Source of the DNA: an uncultured Microbulbifer sp.
Lineage (GTDB): Bacteria > Pseudomonadota > Gammaproteobacteria > Pseudomonadales > Cellvibrionaceae
Length of the DNA stretch: 44,170 nucleotides
NCBI RefSeq assembly: GCF_947489355.1
Contig: NZ_CANLDD010000037.1
Location: forward strand, 1-44,170
Reading direction: 5' to 3'
Under the pieces are notes generated by a model, which searched no databases, was not told where the DNA came from, and saw nothing but the letters and a program-made list of their open reading frames with translations. A program made the translations under genes and the position numbers. This document shows, piece by piece, positions 9,212-17,160 of the stretch; positions within the stretch are counted from its first letter, which is position 1, and every line of letters begins with the position of its first letter.

Positions 9212-9242
9212 CCAGTCCCGATTGCGTCGGGATTGGCTTTTT
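9212..9242 (+). terminator. Intrinsic-terminator-like hairpin upstream of the rpsB promoter
   Basis: CCAGTCCCGA (9212-9221) pairs with TCGGGATTGG (9227-9236) around TTGCG, with one G-T pair, and is followed by CTTTTT. It points rightward but lies before the rpsB promoter, so it would stop transcription coming from within or antisense to map rather than end a known gene. Confidence 0.6.
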
Positions 9243-9267
9243 ACATGCGTGAAATTGCCGGCCTAAC

Positions 9268-9296
9268 TTCACTCGGGTTGGGGATTGTGGTATAAA
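9268..9296 (+). promoter_or_regulatory. Probable sigma-70 promoter of rpsB-tsf
   Basis: TTCACT (9268-9273), a 17-base spacer and TATAAA (9291-9296), giving 4/6 and 5/6 matches to consensus. A GC-rich stretch (GCGCGCC) follows the -10, a discriminator typical of stringently controlled ribosomal promoters. Confidence 0.65.
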
Positions 9297-9431
9297 GCGC
9301 GCCGCTCCCGATGCTTGGTGCTTTGGGGGCGAAAAATGCCGCACACGCATCGGCACATGTGTCTGGGTGCCTCGAGAGGGGTTGATGCATGGGATGTGTG
9401 GAAGTTTAACCCGTACATTAAAAGGTTTATT

Positions 9432-10181
9432 ATGCCGCAAGTAAGCATGCGCGACATGTTGCAGGCTGGTGTCCATTTTGGTCACCAGACCCGCTATTGG
9501 AATCCGAAGATGGGTCAATTCATCTTTGGCGCCCGCAACAAAATTCACATCATCAACCTGGAGCACACTGTGCCGGCTTTCAATGAAGCCCTGCAAGTGA
9601 TCAAGGGGATGGCTGCCCAGAAAAAAAAGATTCTGTTCGTAGGCACCAAGCGCGCCGCGCAGAAATCTGTCAAAGAGCAGGCCGAACGCTGTGGCCAGCC
9701 CTACGTCAGCAACCGCTGGCTGGGTGGAATGCTCACCAACTACAAAACGATCCGCGCTTCCATCAAGCGTTTTCGCGATCTGGAAAACCAATCCCGGGAC
9801 GGCACTTTTGAAAAGCTGACCAAAAAGGAAGCTTTGATGCGCACCCGCACCATGGAGAAGTTGGAGCGCTCGATAGGTGGTATCAAGGATATGGGTGGCC
9901 TGCCTGACGTGGTCTTTGTTATCGATGTTGAGCACGAGCGTATCGCTATCCAGGAGGCGAACAAGCTGGGTATTCCGGTCATCGGCGTTGTCGATACCAA
10001 TAGTGACCCCTCTGGCGTTGACTACGTGATTCCCGGCAACGACGATGCGATCCGCGCTATCAAGCTTTACACCACAGCGGTTGCTGACGCAGTACTCGCA
10101 GGTGCGGCCGAGACCGGCAGTGCGGGGGCCAAGAAAGACGAGTACGTTGAAGCCAATGATGATGAAGCGGCTGCAGAGTAA
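9432..10181 (+). CDS. rpsB: 30S ribosomal protein S2
   Basis: Small-subunit ribosomal protein S2 binds the head-platform region of the 30S subunit and is needed for S1 binding. The 249-aa protein has the family signatures [16 protein letters not shown] at the N-terminus, [16 protein letters not shown], and [29 protein letters not shown]. The C-terminus is acidic and variable, as usual. ATG 9432 is preceded by AAAAGG; earlier in-frame codons belong to the leader. It is first in a plus-strand cluster and is separated from tsf by an attenuator-like hairpin. Confidence 0.98.
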   Translation: MPQVSMRDMLQAGVHFGHQTRYWNPKMGQFIFGARNKIHIINLEHTVPAFNEALQVIKGMAAQKKKILFVGTKRAAQKSVKEQAERCGQPYVSNRWLGGMLTNYKTIRASIKRFRDLENQSRDGTFEKLTKKEALMRTRTMEKLERSIGGIKDMGGLPDVVFVIDVEHERIAIQEANKLGIPVIGVVDTNSDPSGVDYVIPGNDDAIRAIKLYTTAVADAVLAGAAETGSAGAKKDEYVEANDDEAAAE

Positions 10182-10228
10182 TTTGCAGGATGCCATGGTG
10201 TAGCCCAATAGCGTTACACTGCGAACTT

Positions 10229-10259
10229 AAAAAGGGGCCCGGGTTACGGCCCCTTTTTT
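10229..10259 (+). terminator. rpsB-tsf intergenic terminator/attenuator
   Basis: A strong hairpin: AAAAAGGGGCC, a short loop, then GGCCCCTTTTTT. It is a textbook intrinsic terminator located between rpsB and tsf, 36 bases before the tsf start. In E. coli a similar site partially terminates rpsB-tsf transcripts, so partial read-through is likely here too. Confidence 0.85.
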
Positions 10260-10294
10260 CTAATTATTAGTTATAGAACCCCGAGGATTTAATC

Positions 10295-11158
10295 ATGGCG
10301 ATTACCGCGTCTATGGTAAAAGAATTACGCGAGCGCACCGGTCTCCCGATGATGGAGTGTAAAAAGGCACTCACTGCAGCGGATGGCGATATCGAGAAAG
10401 CGATTGAGAATCTGCGCAAAGCCTCCGGTCTGAAGGCGGCGAAGAAGGCGGGGCGCACTGCTGCAGATGGCGTTGTTGCCGGAAAGGTTGCCGAAGACGG
10501 CAGCTTCGGCGTGCTGGTTGAGGTGAACTCGGAAACCGACTTCGTTGCCCGTGACAATAATTTTCAGGCGTTTGTTGCAAAGGTGGTCGACAAAGCCTTC
10601 TCTGAGCGCCAGCGGGATGTTGCTGCGCTGATGGAAGGTGAGCTGGAGGCTGCTCGCGAAGCCCTGGTACAGAAGATTGGCGAGAACATCGGTGTGCGTC
10701 GTATCCAACTGGTGGAAGCCCCGGTAGTCGGCGCTTACGTGCACTCTAACAACCGTATCGCCGCCCTGGTGGCCCTCACTGGCAGCACTGCTGAGTTGGC
10801 GAAAGACGTTGCCATGCACGTGACCGCGGTCAACCCGCAGGTGAACAAGCCGGAGGATATGCCGGCGGATGTACTTGAAAAAGAGAAGGACATCATCAAG
10901 GCACAGCCCGACATGGATGGCAAGCCGGCGGAAATCGTTGAGAAGATGATGGGTGGTCGAATCAAGAAGTTCCTGAAAGAGAACAGCCTGGTTGAACAGC
11001 CGTTTGTTAAAAACCCGGATGTGAGTATCGGTAAGCTGGTGAAAGAGGCCGGTGCCGATGTGGTTTCCTTCGTACGTTTCGAAGTGGGTGAAGGTATCGA
11101 GAAAGAAGAGGTAGACTTCGCAGCGGAAGTTGCCGCGCAGGTTAAGTCCACTTCCTGA
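10295..11158 (+). CDS. tsf: Translation elongation factor Ts
   Basis: EF-Ts is the guanine-nucleotide exchange factor that recycles EF-Tu-GDP. The 287-aa protein begins with the UBA-like domain ([23 protein letters not shown]) and contains the core signature [19 protein letters not shown] at about residues 71-89, where the Asp-Phe pair contacts EF-Tu. The C-terminal subdomain and dimer region follow. ATG 10295 has GAGGA upstream. It is downstream of rpsB and before pyrH, the standard order. Confidence 0.98.
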   Translation: MAITASMVKELRERTGLPMMECKKALTAADGDIEKAIENLRKASGLKAAKKAGRTAADGVVAGKVAEDGSFGVLVEVNSETDFVARDNNFQAFVAKVVDKAFSERQRDVAALMEGELEAAREALVQKIGENIGVRRIQLVEAPVVGAYVHSNNRIAALVALTGSTAELAKDVAMHVTAVNPQVNKPEDMPADVLEKEKDIIKAQPDMDGKPAEIVEKMMGGRIKKFLKENSLVEQPFVKNPDVSIGKLVKEAGADVVSFVRFEVGEGIEKEEVDFAAEVAAQVKSTS

Positions 11159-11320
11159 TCGTGTAATGAGGGCGCCAATGGTGCCTGCGCACAGGTGGGG
11201 TGTTTGTGCTTGGCTCTCTGTGGCTGCAGTGGCACATCTCCCTGTGCAAATAACAGCTATAGTGTAATTTTCGACGCCAATGCTTGGCCACTAAACAGGT
11301 ACCCAGGAGAGGACCGACGC

Positions 11321-12058
11321 ATGCCCGGTATTAAGGATCGCAAATATAAGAGAATTCTCTTAAAACTCAGCGGCGAAGAGCTGATGGGTGATCAGGGCTT
11401 TGGCATCAGTCCCAAGGTGCTGGATAAAATGGCCCTGGAGATTGGCCAACTGGTGGGTATTGGCGTGCAGGTTGGCTTGGTTGTCGGGGGTGGCAATCTG
11501 TTCCGTGGCGCCGCGCTAAGTGCCGCTGGCCTCGACCGCGTGACGGGCGACCATATGGGAATGTTGGCCACGGTGATGAACGCTCTGGCCCTGCGCGACG
11601 CTCTGGAGAGGTCTGATATCACCTCACGAGTCATGTCCTCAATTCAAATGAGCGGTATTGTTGACCATTATGACCGCCGCGCAGCAATTCGTTATCTGGA
11701 GCGGGGCGAGGTGCTGATTTTTGCTGCTGGCACCGGTAATCCCTTTTTTACCACAGACTCCGCAGCGTGTTTGCGCGGGATCGAGATTGAGGCGGAGTTG
11801 GTGCTTAAGGCGACCAAGGTGGATGGTGTCTACTCGGCCGACCCGGTGCTCGATCCTTCTGCAGCTCGTTACGATCAACTGACCTACGATGAAGTGTTGA
11901 ATAAAAAGCTGGGTGTGATGGATTTAACCGCAATTTGTCTTTGCCGTGAGCACAACATGCCCGTGCGGGTTTTTCGTATGGATAAAGCCGGTGCGCTGCT
12001 CAATATCGTGGTTGGCGGTGAGGAAGGCACGCTAATTGAAGAGGAGCTGAAATCATGA
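11321..12058 (+). CDS. pyrH: UMP kinase
   Basis: PyrH phosphorylates UMP to UDP, an essential step of pyrimidine nucleotide synthesis; bacterial UMP kinases are hexameric amino-acid-kinase-fold enzymes regulated by GTP and UTP. The 245-aa protein shows [14 protein letters not shown] at the N-terminus, [10 protein letters not shown] (phosphate loop), the UMP-binding [12 protein letters not shown], and [19 protein letters not shown] 11321 has a strong AGGAGAGGA sequence upstream, whereas the longer open frame starts in noncoding DNA. Its TGA overlaps the frr ATG (ATGA), implying translational coupling. Confidence 0.98.
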   Translation: MPGIKDRKYKRILLKLSGEELMGDQGFGISPKVLDKMALEIGQLVGIGVQVGLVVGGGNLFRGAALSAAGLDRVTGDHMGMLATVMNALALRDALERSDITSRVMSSIQMSGIVDHYDRRAAIRYLERGEVLIFAAGTGNPFFTTDSAACLRGIEIEAELVLKATKVDGVYSADPVLDPSAARYDQLTYDEVLNKKLGVMDLTAICLCREHNMPVRVFRMDKAGALLNIVVGGEEGTLIEEELKS

Positions 12059-12612
12059 TTGAAGATATCAAGCAGGATGCCAAGGCCCGAATGGGTAAAG
12101 CGCTCGACGCACTGGCCGGCAATTTCAATAAGATCCGTACCGGTCGCGCGCACCCAAGTATTCTCGATAGTATCCATGTCTCTTATTACGGCACCGATAC
12201 GCCGCTGTCCCAGGTGGCCAATATCATCGTTGAAGATGCACGTACCCTGTCGGTAACGCCCTGGGAAAAGAGCCTGGTGCCGGATATTGAAAAGGCGATT
12301 ATGAAGTCCGATCTGGGATTGAACCCCAGCACTGCAGGCGCGGTTATTCGTATCCCCATGCCTGCGCTGACCGAGGAAACCCGCAAGAATTTTATTCGCC
12401 AGGCCAAGGGCGAGGCAGAAACCGCACGTGTTTCCATTCGCAATATCCGCCGCGACGCATTGACTGTGGTGAAGACTTTGGTCAAGGATAAGGAGATTTC
12501 AGAGGATGACGAGCGCCGCACTGGCGATGAGATCCAGAAGATTACCGATCAGTTTGTTGCAGGTGTCGATCAGGCACTTGTGGCCAAAGAAAAAGATCTG
12601 ATGGAAATTTAA
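12055..12612 (+). CDS. frr: Ribosome recycling factor
   Basis: RRF, with EF-G, splits post-termination ribosomes. Its 185 aa equal the family length. Signatures include the three-helix-bundle segment [26 protein letters not shown] and the domain II stretch [21 protein letters not shown]. Overlaps pyrH by four bases and uppS by one base (TAATG), so the three genes are a tightly coupled unit. Confidence 0.98.
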   Translation: MIEDIKQDAKARMGKALDALAGNFNKIRTGRAHPSILDSIHVSYYGTDTPLSQVANIIVEDARTLSVTPWEKSLVPDIEKAIMKSDLGLNPSTAGAVIRIPMPALTEETRKNFIRQAKGEAETARVSIRNIRRDALTVVKTLVKDKEISEDDERRTGDEIQKITDQFVAGVDQALVAKEKDLMEI

Positions 12613-13367
12613 TGGCCTTCGGTGGTACCGATGTGACTGATTCCGGACCCAGGCATATCGCCATCATTATGGATGGCAACGGGCGCTGGGCCGCACGCCG
12701 TGGTCTCTCTCCTTCGGCAGGTCACAAAGCAGGGGTTGAGCGCATCCGTGACCTGTTGTCCGCGTGCAGAAGTCGTGATGTAAAAGCGCTGACGCTGTTC
12801 GCTTTTTCCAGTGAGAACTGGCAGCGGCCGCCTAAAGAGGTGGCGCTGTTGATGCGCCTGTTCCACTCCTATTTGCGCAAGGAGGCCCGGCGTATGTGCG
12901 ACGAAGGTGTGCGCCTGAGGGTGATCGGGCGGCGGGACCGCTTTTCTCTGCGTCTTCAGCGCGCCATTGCCGAGGCGGAGGGCATCACCCGCGAGGGGGG
13001 GCAGGGGGACTTGGTGATCGCGGCGGATTACGGCGGGCGATGGGATATTGCCCAGGCTGCGCGCAGGCTTGCAGAAGAGGCCGTGGATGGCAAGCGCACA
13101 GTAGAGTCCATTGGTGAGGAGGCAGTGGAAGGCCATATGCAACTCGCCGATTTGCCACCTGTAGATCTGCTAATCAGATCCAGTGGGGAGCAGCGCATCA
13201 GCAACTTTATTTTGTGGCAAGCTGCTTACAGTGAATTCTTTTTTACCAATATATTGTGGCCTGATTTTGACGAGGCTGCCCTGGATGAGGCAATCGCAAC
13301 GTTTAAACAGCGTGATCGACGCTTTGGTGGGCGAGCTGCGGCGGGTGGTAGTGCTGTGCTGGCCTGA
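12612..13367 (+). CDS. uppS: Undecaprenyl diphosphate synthase (cis-prenyltransferase)
   Basis: Condenses isopentenyl diphosphate onto farnesyl diphosphate to make the C55 carrier lipid for peptidoglycan and LPS. Family motifs are present: HIAIIMDGNGRWA with the catalytic Asp21, LTLFAFSSENWQRP, and near the C-terminus RSSGEQRISNFILWQ followed by YSEFFF. The usual RTGGEQR reads RSSGEQR here, a mild substitution in the IPP site. Length is 251 aa, normal. Start ATG shares its A with the frr stop. The Ala/Gly-rich C-terminal tail is unremarkable. Confidence 0.97.
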   Translation: MAFGGTDVTDSGPRHIAIIMDGNGRWAARRGLSPSAGHKAGVERIRDLLSACRSRDVKALTLFAFSSENWQRPPKEVALLMRLFHSYLRKEARRMCDEGVRLRVIGRRDRFSLRLQRAIAEAEGITREGGQGDLVIAADYGGRWDIAQAARRLAEEAVDGKRTVESIGEEAVEGHMQLADLPPVDLLIRSSGEQRISNFILWQAAYSEFFFTNILWPDFDEAALDEAIATFKQRDRRFGGRAAAGGSAVLA

Positions 13368-13492
13368 TTGATACCGGCTGGAAGCGCAGTCGTTTTTTGC
13401 CGGCATAAAGTTTTCGGGGATACTTTATAGGGTGCTCTTGATCGGCGCAGTATATGCAGGCAGAGTACAGGTGCAGAGATAAGGGGTTTGCG

Positions 13493-14338
13493 GTGCTAAA
13501 ACAAAGAATAATTACTGCGTTGGTCTTGCTGGCACTGTTTTCCGGGGTTCTGTTTCTGTTGCCCATGCAGTGGTATTCGCTGGTGTTTGTCGCTGTGATT
13601 TTGCTGGGTGGCTGGGAGTGGGCCAACCTTTCCAACCTCAACCGCGCCCTGCGCTTCGTTTTTCTCACCTCTCTGGGCGGCGCCTTAATAGCAACTGCCC
13701 AGTATGTATTCTCAATGGATTTCAGCTCTCCGGATATTGACCGCGGACGTCAAATACTGGCGGTTGCCTGTGGCTGGTGGGCGCTGGCTTTTTTATGGGT
13801 ACAGAGTTATCCGGCCAGTGCCATGCTGTGGGGAAACCGCTGGGTTCGCGGTCTGGTTGGTCTGGTTGTATTGGTGCCCAGTTGGTTGTCCCTGGTGATC
13901 CTGCGCGGGCTGGATCATGGAGCTTGGCTGGTGCTTTACGTTGTGGCCATTGTTGTGGCAGCGGATGTGGGGGCCTACTTTGTCGGGCGTAAGTTCGGCA
14001 GGCGCAAACTGGCCCGAGAGGTGAGTCCCGGCAAGTCGTGGGAGGGTTTTTTCGGGGGGTTGGGTGCCTGCCTGATCCTTGCGCTTGCAACCTCTTTCCT
14101 GTTTCAGCTTCCCCTGAAGAACACCCTTCTCTTTACTTTCGGGGTGTTGGTAACGGCGCTCGCCTCGGTTATTGGCGATTTGCTGGAGAGTATGTTTAAG
14201 CGTCACCGGGGCATCAAGGACAGCAGCCGAATATTGCCTGGCCACGGTGGGGTTATGGACAGGATAGACAGCCTTTGTGCGGCTTTGCCGGTGTTTACCA
14301 TGGCCGCACTGGCCAGTGAGCTGCACAAATATCTTTAG
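13493..14338 (+). CDS. cdsA: Phosphatidate cytidylyltransferase (CDP-diacylglycerol synthase)
   Basis: Makes CDP-diacylglycerol from phosphatidic acid and CTP at the inner membrane, the precursor of all major phospholipids. The 281-aa protein has about eight hydrophobic segments and the family signature near the C-terminus: MFKRHRGIKDSSRILPGHGG then MDRID. GTG 13493 (M-L-K-Q-R-I) is chosen over the upstream ATG because AAGGGG precedes it and Cds proteins begin at this point. It lies 125 bases after uppS. Confidence 0.96.
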   Translation: MLKQRIITALVLLALFSGVLFLLPMQWYSLVFVAVILLGGWEWANLSNLNRALRFVFLTSLGGALIATAQYVFSMDFSSPDIDRGRQILAVACGWWALAFLWVQSYPASAMLWGNRWVRGLVGLVVLVPSWLSLVILRGLDHGAWLVLYVVAIVVAADVGAYFVGRKFGRRKLAREVSPGKSWEGFFGGLGACLILALATSFLFQLPLKNTLLFTFGVLVTALASVIGDLLESMFKRHRGIKDSSRILPGHGGVMDRIDSLCAALPVFTMAALASELHKYL

Positions 14339-14450
14339 CCGGTGCCTATAAATTTTTAACAAGTGTCTCTCCGCGCTCCCGCCAATGGGGCTGAGCCGGG
14401 AGTGTTGGTGTGGCGGGAGTCCTATTGGCCCGGAGGTACAACGAAAATCC

Positions 14451-15635
14451 ATGCAAAATACATCTCCGCAAACCGTGACTGTGCTCGGCTCTACAGGCTC
14501 AGTTGGGGTCAGTACGCTCGATGTACTCGCGCGCCACCCGCAACAGTATTCGATTTACGCCTTGACAGCCCACAACCGGGTGGCCGAGCTGGCCCAGCAG
14601 TGCAGGCGCTTCAGCCCCCGCTTCGCCGTGGTCACCGGCGAGCGGCGCGCACAGGAATTGCGGGCTCTGTTGACCGGTGAGGTTGCCACCGAAGTTTTAT
14701 CGGGCGTGGAAGGGCTGTGCAAGGTGGCTGCAGACACCGCGGTGGACACCGTGATGGCGGCGATCATCGGTGCCGCCGGATTGCGTCCAACCCTCGCGGC
14801 GGTGGAGTCTGGCAAAAAAGTGCTGTTGGCAAATAAAGAGGCACTGGTGATGGCCGGGCCGGTGTTCCTGCGCGCGCTGCGGGCCAATGGCGCACAATTG
14901 CTGCCTATTGATAGTGAGCATAATGCCATCTTTCAGTGTCTGCCGTACCCCTGTGAGAGCCTGGAAAACTCGGGTGTTGAAAAGATACTGCTCACCGGCT
15001 CCGGCGGTCCTTTTCGAACCCGTGCCAGAGAGGATCTGCACGGGGTAACACCGGATGAGGCCTGTGCGCACCCAAACTGGTCCATGGGGCGGAAGATTTC
15101 CGTAGACTCCGCCACCATGATGAATAAGGGGCTGGAATTTATTGAGGCCTGTTTTCTGTTCAGTGCGCGCCCCGAACAGATTGAGGTAGTGGTGCATCCG
15201 CAGAGTATTGTGCACTCTATGGTGCAGTACCGGGACGGGTCGCTGCTGGCGCAGATGGGGAATCCGGATATGCGTACCCCAATTGCCCATGCGCTGGCTT
15301 TTCCGCAGCGCATTGATGCAGGTGTTTCCGCCCTTGATCTGATAGCCCTGGAGCGCCTCGACTTTCAGGCGCCGGACTTTCACCGCTTCCCGTGTCTGCG
15401 TTTGGCCAGAGAGGCGATTGATGCAGCGGGCAGTGCGCCCACAGTCCTGAATGCGGCTAATGAAGTGGCGGTTGAGGCCTTTTTACAGGGGCGGCTGGCG
15501 TTTACCAGCATTCCAACTGCTATAGAGAAAGTCATGAATCGTGCTCCAGTCGTTGAACTGACCGGGCTGGATACAGTCGAAGCAACTGATCTCAATGCGC
15601 GAGAATTGGCCCGACAGGTAATAGGGGCTCTCTAG
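14451..15635 (+). CDS. dxr: 1-Deoxy-D-xylulose 5-phosphate reductoisomerase
   Basis: Catalyses the committed step of the MEP isoprenoid pathway, NADPH-dependent conversion of DXP to MEP; it supplies the substrate that uppS uses downstream. The 394-aa protein has the NADPH-binding [13 protein letters not shown] at its N-terminus, [12 protein letters not shown], the metal/substrate region [29 protein letters not shown] and the [12 protein letters not shown] segment. ATG 14451 is chosen because no other in-frame start lies between it and the GGAGG at 14432; the 14-base spacing is long. A TATAAT at its 3' end may belong to an rseP promoter. Confidence 0.97.
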   Translation: MQNTSPQTVTVLGSTGSVGVSTLDVLARHPQQYSIYALTAHNRVAELAQQCRRFSPRFAVVTGERRAQELRALLTGEVATEVLSGVEGLCKVAADTAVDTVMAAIIGAAGLRPTLAAVESGKKVLLANKEALVMAGPVFLRALRANGAQLLPIDSEHNAIFQCLPYPCESLENSGVEKILLTGSGGPFRTRAREDLHGVTPDEACAHPNWSMGRKISVDSATMMNKGLEFIEACFLFSARPEQIEVVVHPQSIVHSMVQYRDGSLLAQMGNPDMRTPIAHALAFPQRIDAGVSALDLIALERLDFQAPDFHRFPCLRLAREAIDAAGSAPTVLNAANEVAVEAFLQGRLAFTSIPTAIEKVMNRAPVVELTGLDTVEATDLNARELARQVIGAL

Positions 15636-15650
15636 TCATAGGATAGGGCG

Positions 15651-15656
15651 TATAAT
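15651..15656 (+). promoter_or_regulatory. Possible -10 element ahead of rseP
   Basis: A perfect TATAAT lies 38 bases before the rseP ATG, but the -35 region at 16-18 bases upstream (CTCTCT) is poor. It could be a weak internal promoter that uncouples rseP-bamA from the upstream cluster. Confidence 0.3.
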
Positions 15657-15693
15657 GGCGGGGTTTGCGCATGAAAAGAAACTGTAATTGCAT

Positions 15694-17049
15694 ATGGACC
15701 TGATTCAGACGGTAATCTGGGCCCTGGTGGCTCTCGGTGTACTGGTATCTTTCCACGAGTTTGGGCACTTCCTTGTAGCACGCCTCTTTGGGGTTAAAGT
15801 GCTGCGTTTTTCGGTCGGTTTTGGCCGCCGCCTTATCTCACGCTATGATCGCCACGGTACGGAATTTACACTCTCGGCTATCCCCCTTGGTGGCTACGTC
15901 AAGATGTTGGATGAGCGGGAGGGACCTGTTGCTGCCAACCAGGTGGAGCAAGCCTTTAACCGCAAGAGCGTTTGGGCGCGCATTGCCATTGCTGCGGCCG
16001 GGCCGGTAGCCAACTTCCTCCTGGCGGTTGTTTTATTTTGGGTGGTGTTTATGGGCGGGGTTGCCGGCCCTGTGCCTATAGTGCACGCTGTGAAGCCGGG
16101 TAGTATTGCCGAGGCTGCGGGGCTTGAGCCCGGCCAGGAAATCATCGCTGTGGATGGTGAGGCAACCCCAACCCGGCAGGCGCTGAACTGGCGTCTGGCC
16201 AATCGCCTCGGGGACAGTGGTGCCCTAGAGTTCTCTGTGCGCTACCCAGATTCAAACCTTGAGTACCATGCAGCGGCAGACATTGACCGCTGGCTGTCGG
16301 AGCAGGAGGTGCCAGACCCATTGGTCGGGGTGGGACTGGAACTCTGGACGCCACCAGCCAGTATGACGCTTTATCGCGTTGTCGAGGGCAGCGCTGCCAG
16401 TGCCGCTGGTCTTCGCGCCGGTGATCAGGTTGTAGGGACCGATGGCCAGGCATTTTCTGACTGGGATGCCTGGAGTGGGTATGTGCGTGCCCATGCCGGA
16501 GTCCCAATCCAGGTTGAAGTGGAGCGACAGGGTGAGCGACTGACCCTGCCGGTGACGCCCACAGAGGTTACCCTTGACAGTGGTGAACTTGGCGGTCAGA
16601 TAGGTGTGCAGCCATTTTCAAAACCCTGGCCGAAGGACCGAGTACGGGTTTTTCACTACGGCATTGGTGGGGCTTTCCACAAAGGGTTGCAGGAAACCTG
16701 GGATAAAACCCTGTTTACCTTGAATAGCCTGAAGAAGTTGATATTTGGTCAAATTTCAACCAAAAACTTGAGTGGTCCTATTACCATTGCTAAAGTGGCG
16801 GGTACTTCTGCAGAGGCGGGCTGGCAGTCCTTCCTGTCCCTGCTGGCGCTGCTCAGTATCACGCTCGGTGTACTCAATCTGCTCCCTATACCGGTACTCG
16901 ATGGCGGCCATCTCCTCTACTATGGTATTGAGGCGATCAAGGGCTCACCTGTGTCAGAGCGGGTTCAGGTGATTGGGATGCAAGTGGGCATGGCACTGGT
17001 CCTCTGCATCATGGGATTGGCTTTATACAATGACATTTTGCGCTTGTGA
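15694..17049 (+). CDS. rseP: Site-2 intramembrane zinc metalloprotease RseP
   Basis: RseP performs the second cut of the anti-sigma factor RseA, releasing sigma-E in response to outer-membrane protein stress, and clears signal-peptide remnants. The 451-aa protein has the HEFGHF zinc motif at residues 21-26 in the first membrane helix, two periplasmic PDZ domains (about 115-190 and 205-285) with GL/AG ligand loops, and the second active-site motif LLPIPVLDGGHLLYY in the third helix. Start ATG 15694 is preferred; TTG 15688 is also open and would add two residues. Directly upstream of bamA, the main sigma-E-related assembly gene. Confidence 0.97.
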   Translation: MDLIQTVIWALVALGVLVSFHEFGHFLVARLFGVKVLRFSVGFGRRLISRYDRHGTEFTLSAIPLGGYVKMLDEREGPVAANQVEQAFNRKSVWARIAIAAAGPVANFLLAVVLFWVVFMGGVAGPVPIVHAVKPGSIAEAAGLEPGQEIIAVDGEATPTRQALNWRLANRLGDSGALEFSVRYPDSNLEYHAAADIDRWLSEQEVPDPLVGVGLELWTPPASMTLYRVVEGSAASAAGLRAGDQVVGTDGQAFSDWDAWSGYVRAHAGVPIQVEVERQGERLTLPVTPTEVTLDSGELGGQIGVQPFSKPWPKDRVRVFHYGIGGAFHKGLQETWDKTLFTLNSLKKLIFGQISTKNLSGPITIAKVAGTSAEAGWQSFLSLLALLSITLGVLNLLPIPVLDGGHLLYYGIEAIKGSPVSERVQVIGMQVGMALVLCIMGLALYNDILRL

Positions 17050-17160
17050 TCTGTTGGATTGTTACCGCCCACAGAGTGCAAAAGGAAATGGTCCGGAAAG
17101 CGGGTGCTCTCAGGGTGCTTTCGCCCCTGGTGTGCGAATAAAAAGACTCGGAATTAGTAG

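Larger units (their letters stand above)
9129..9431. promoter_or_regulatory. Divergent map/rpsB intergenic region with long rpsB leader
   Basis: A 303-base region holding the start signals for map (leftward) and rpsB (rightward). On the plus strand it contains a hairpin with a T-run at 9212-9242 and a promoter at 9268-9296, followed by roughly 130 bases of untranslated leader before the rpsB ATG. In gammaproteobacteria the rpsB leader mediates autoregulation by protein S2; the GC-rich inverted segments between 9297 and 9400 are compatible with such a structure, but I have not folded it. Confidence 0.55.

Noticed and set aside
9129..10208. Long minus-strand extension of the map reading frame across rpsB
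   Set aside because: It is antisense to the clearly coding rpsB, has no homology, and map has a proper ATG with AAAGGA at 9128. High-GC codon bias leaves such frames open by chance.
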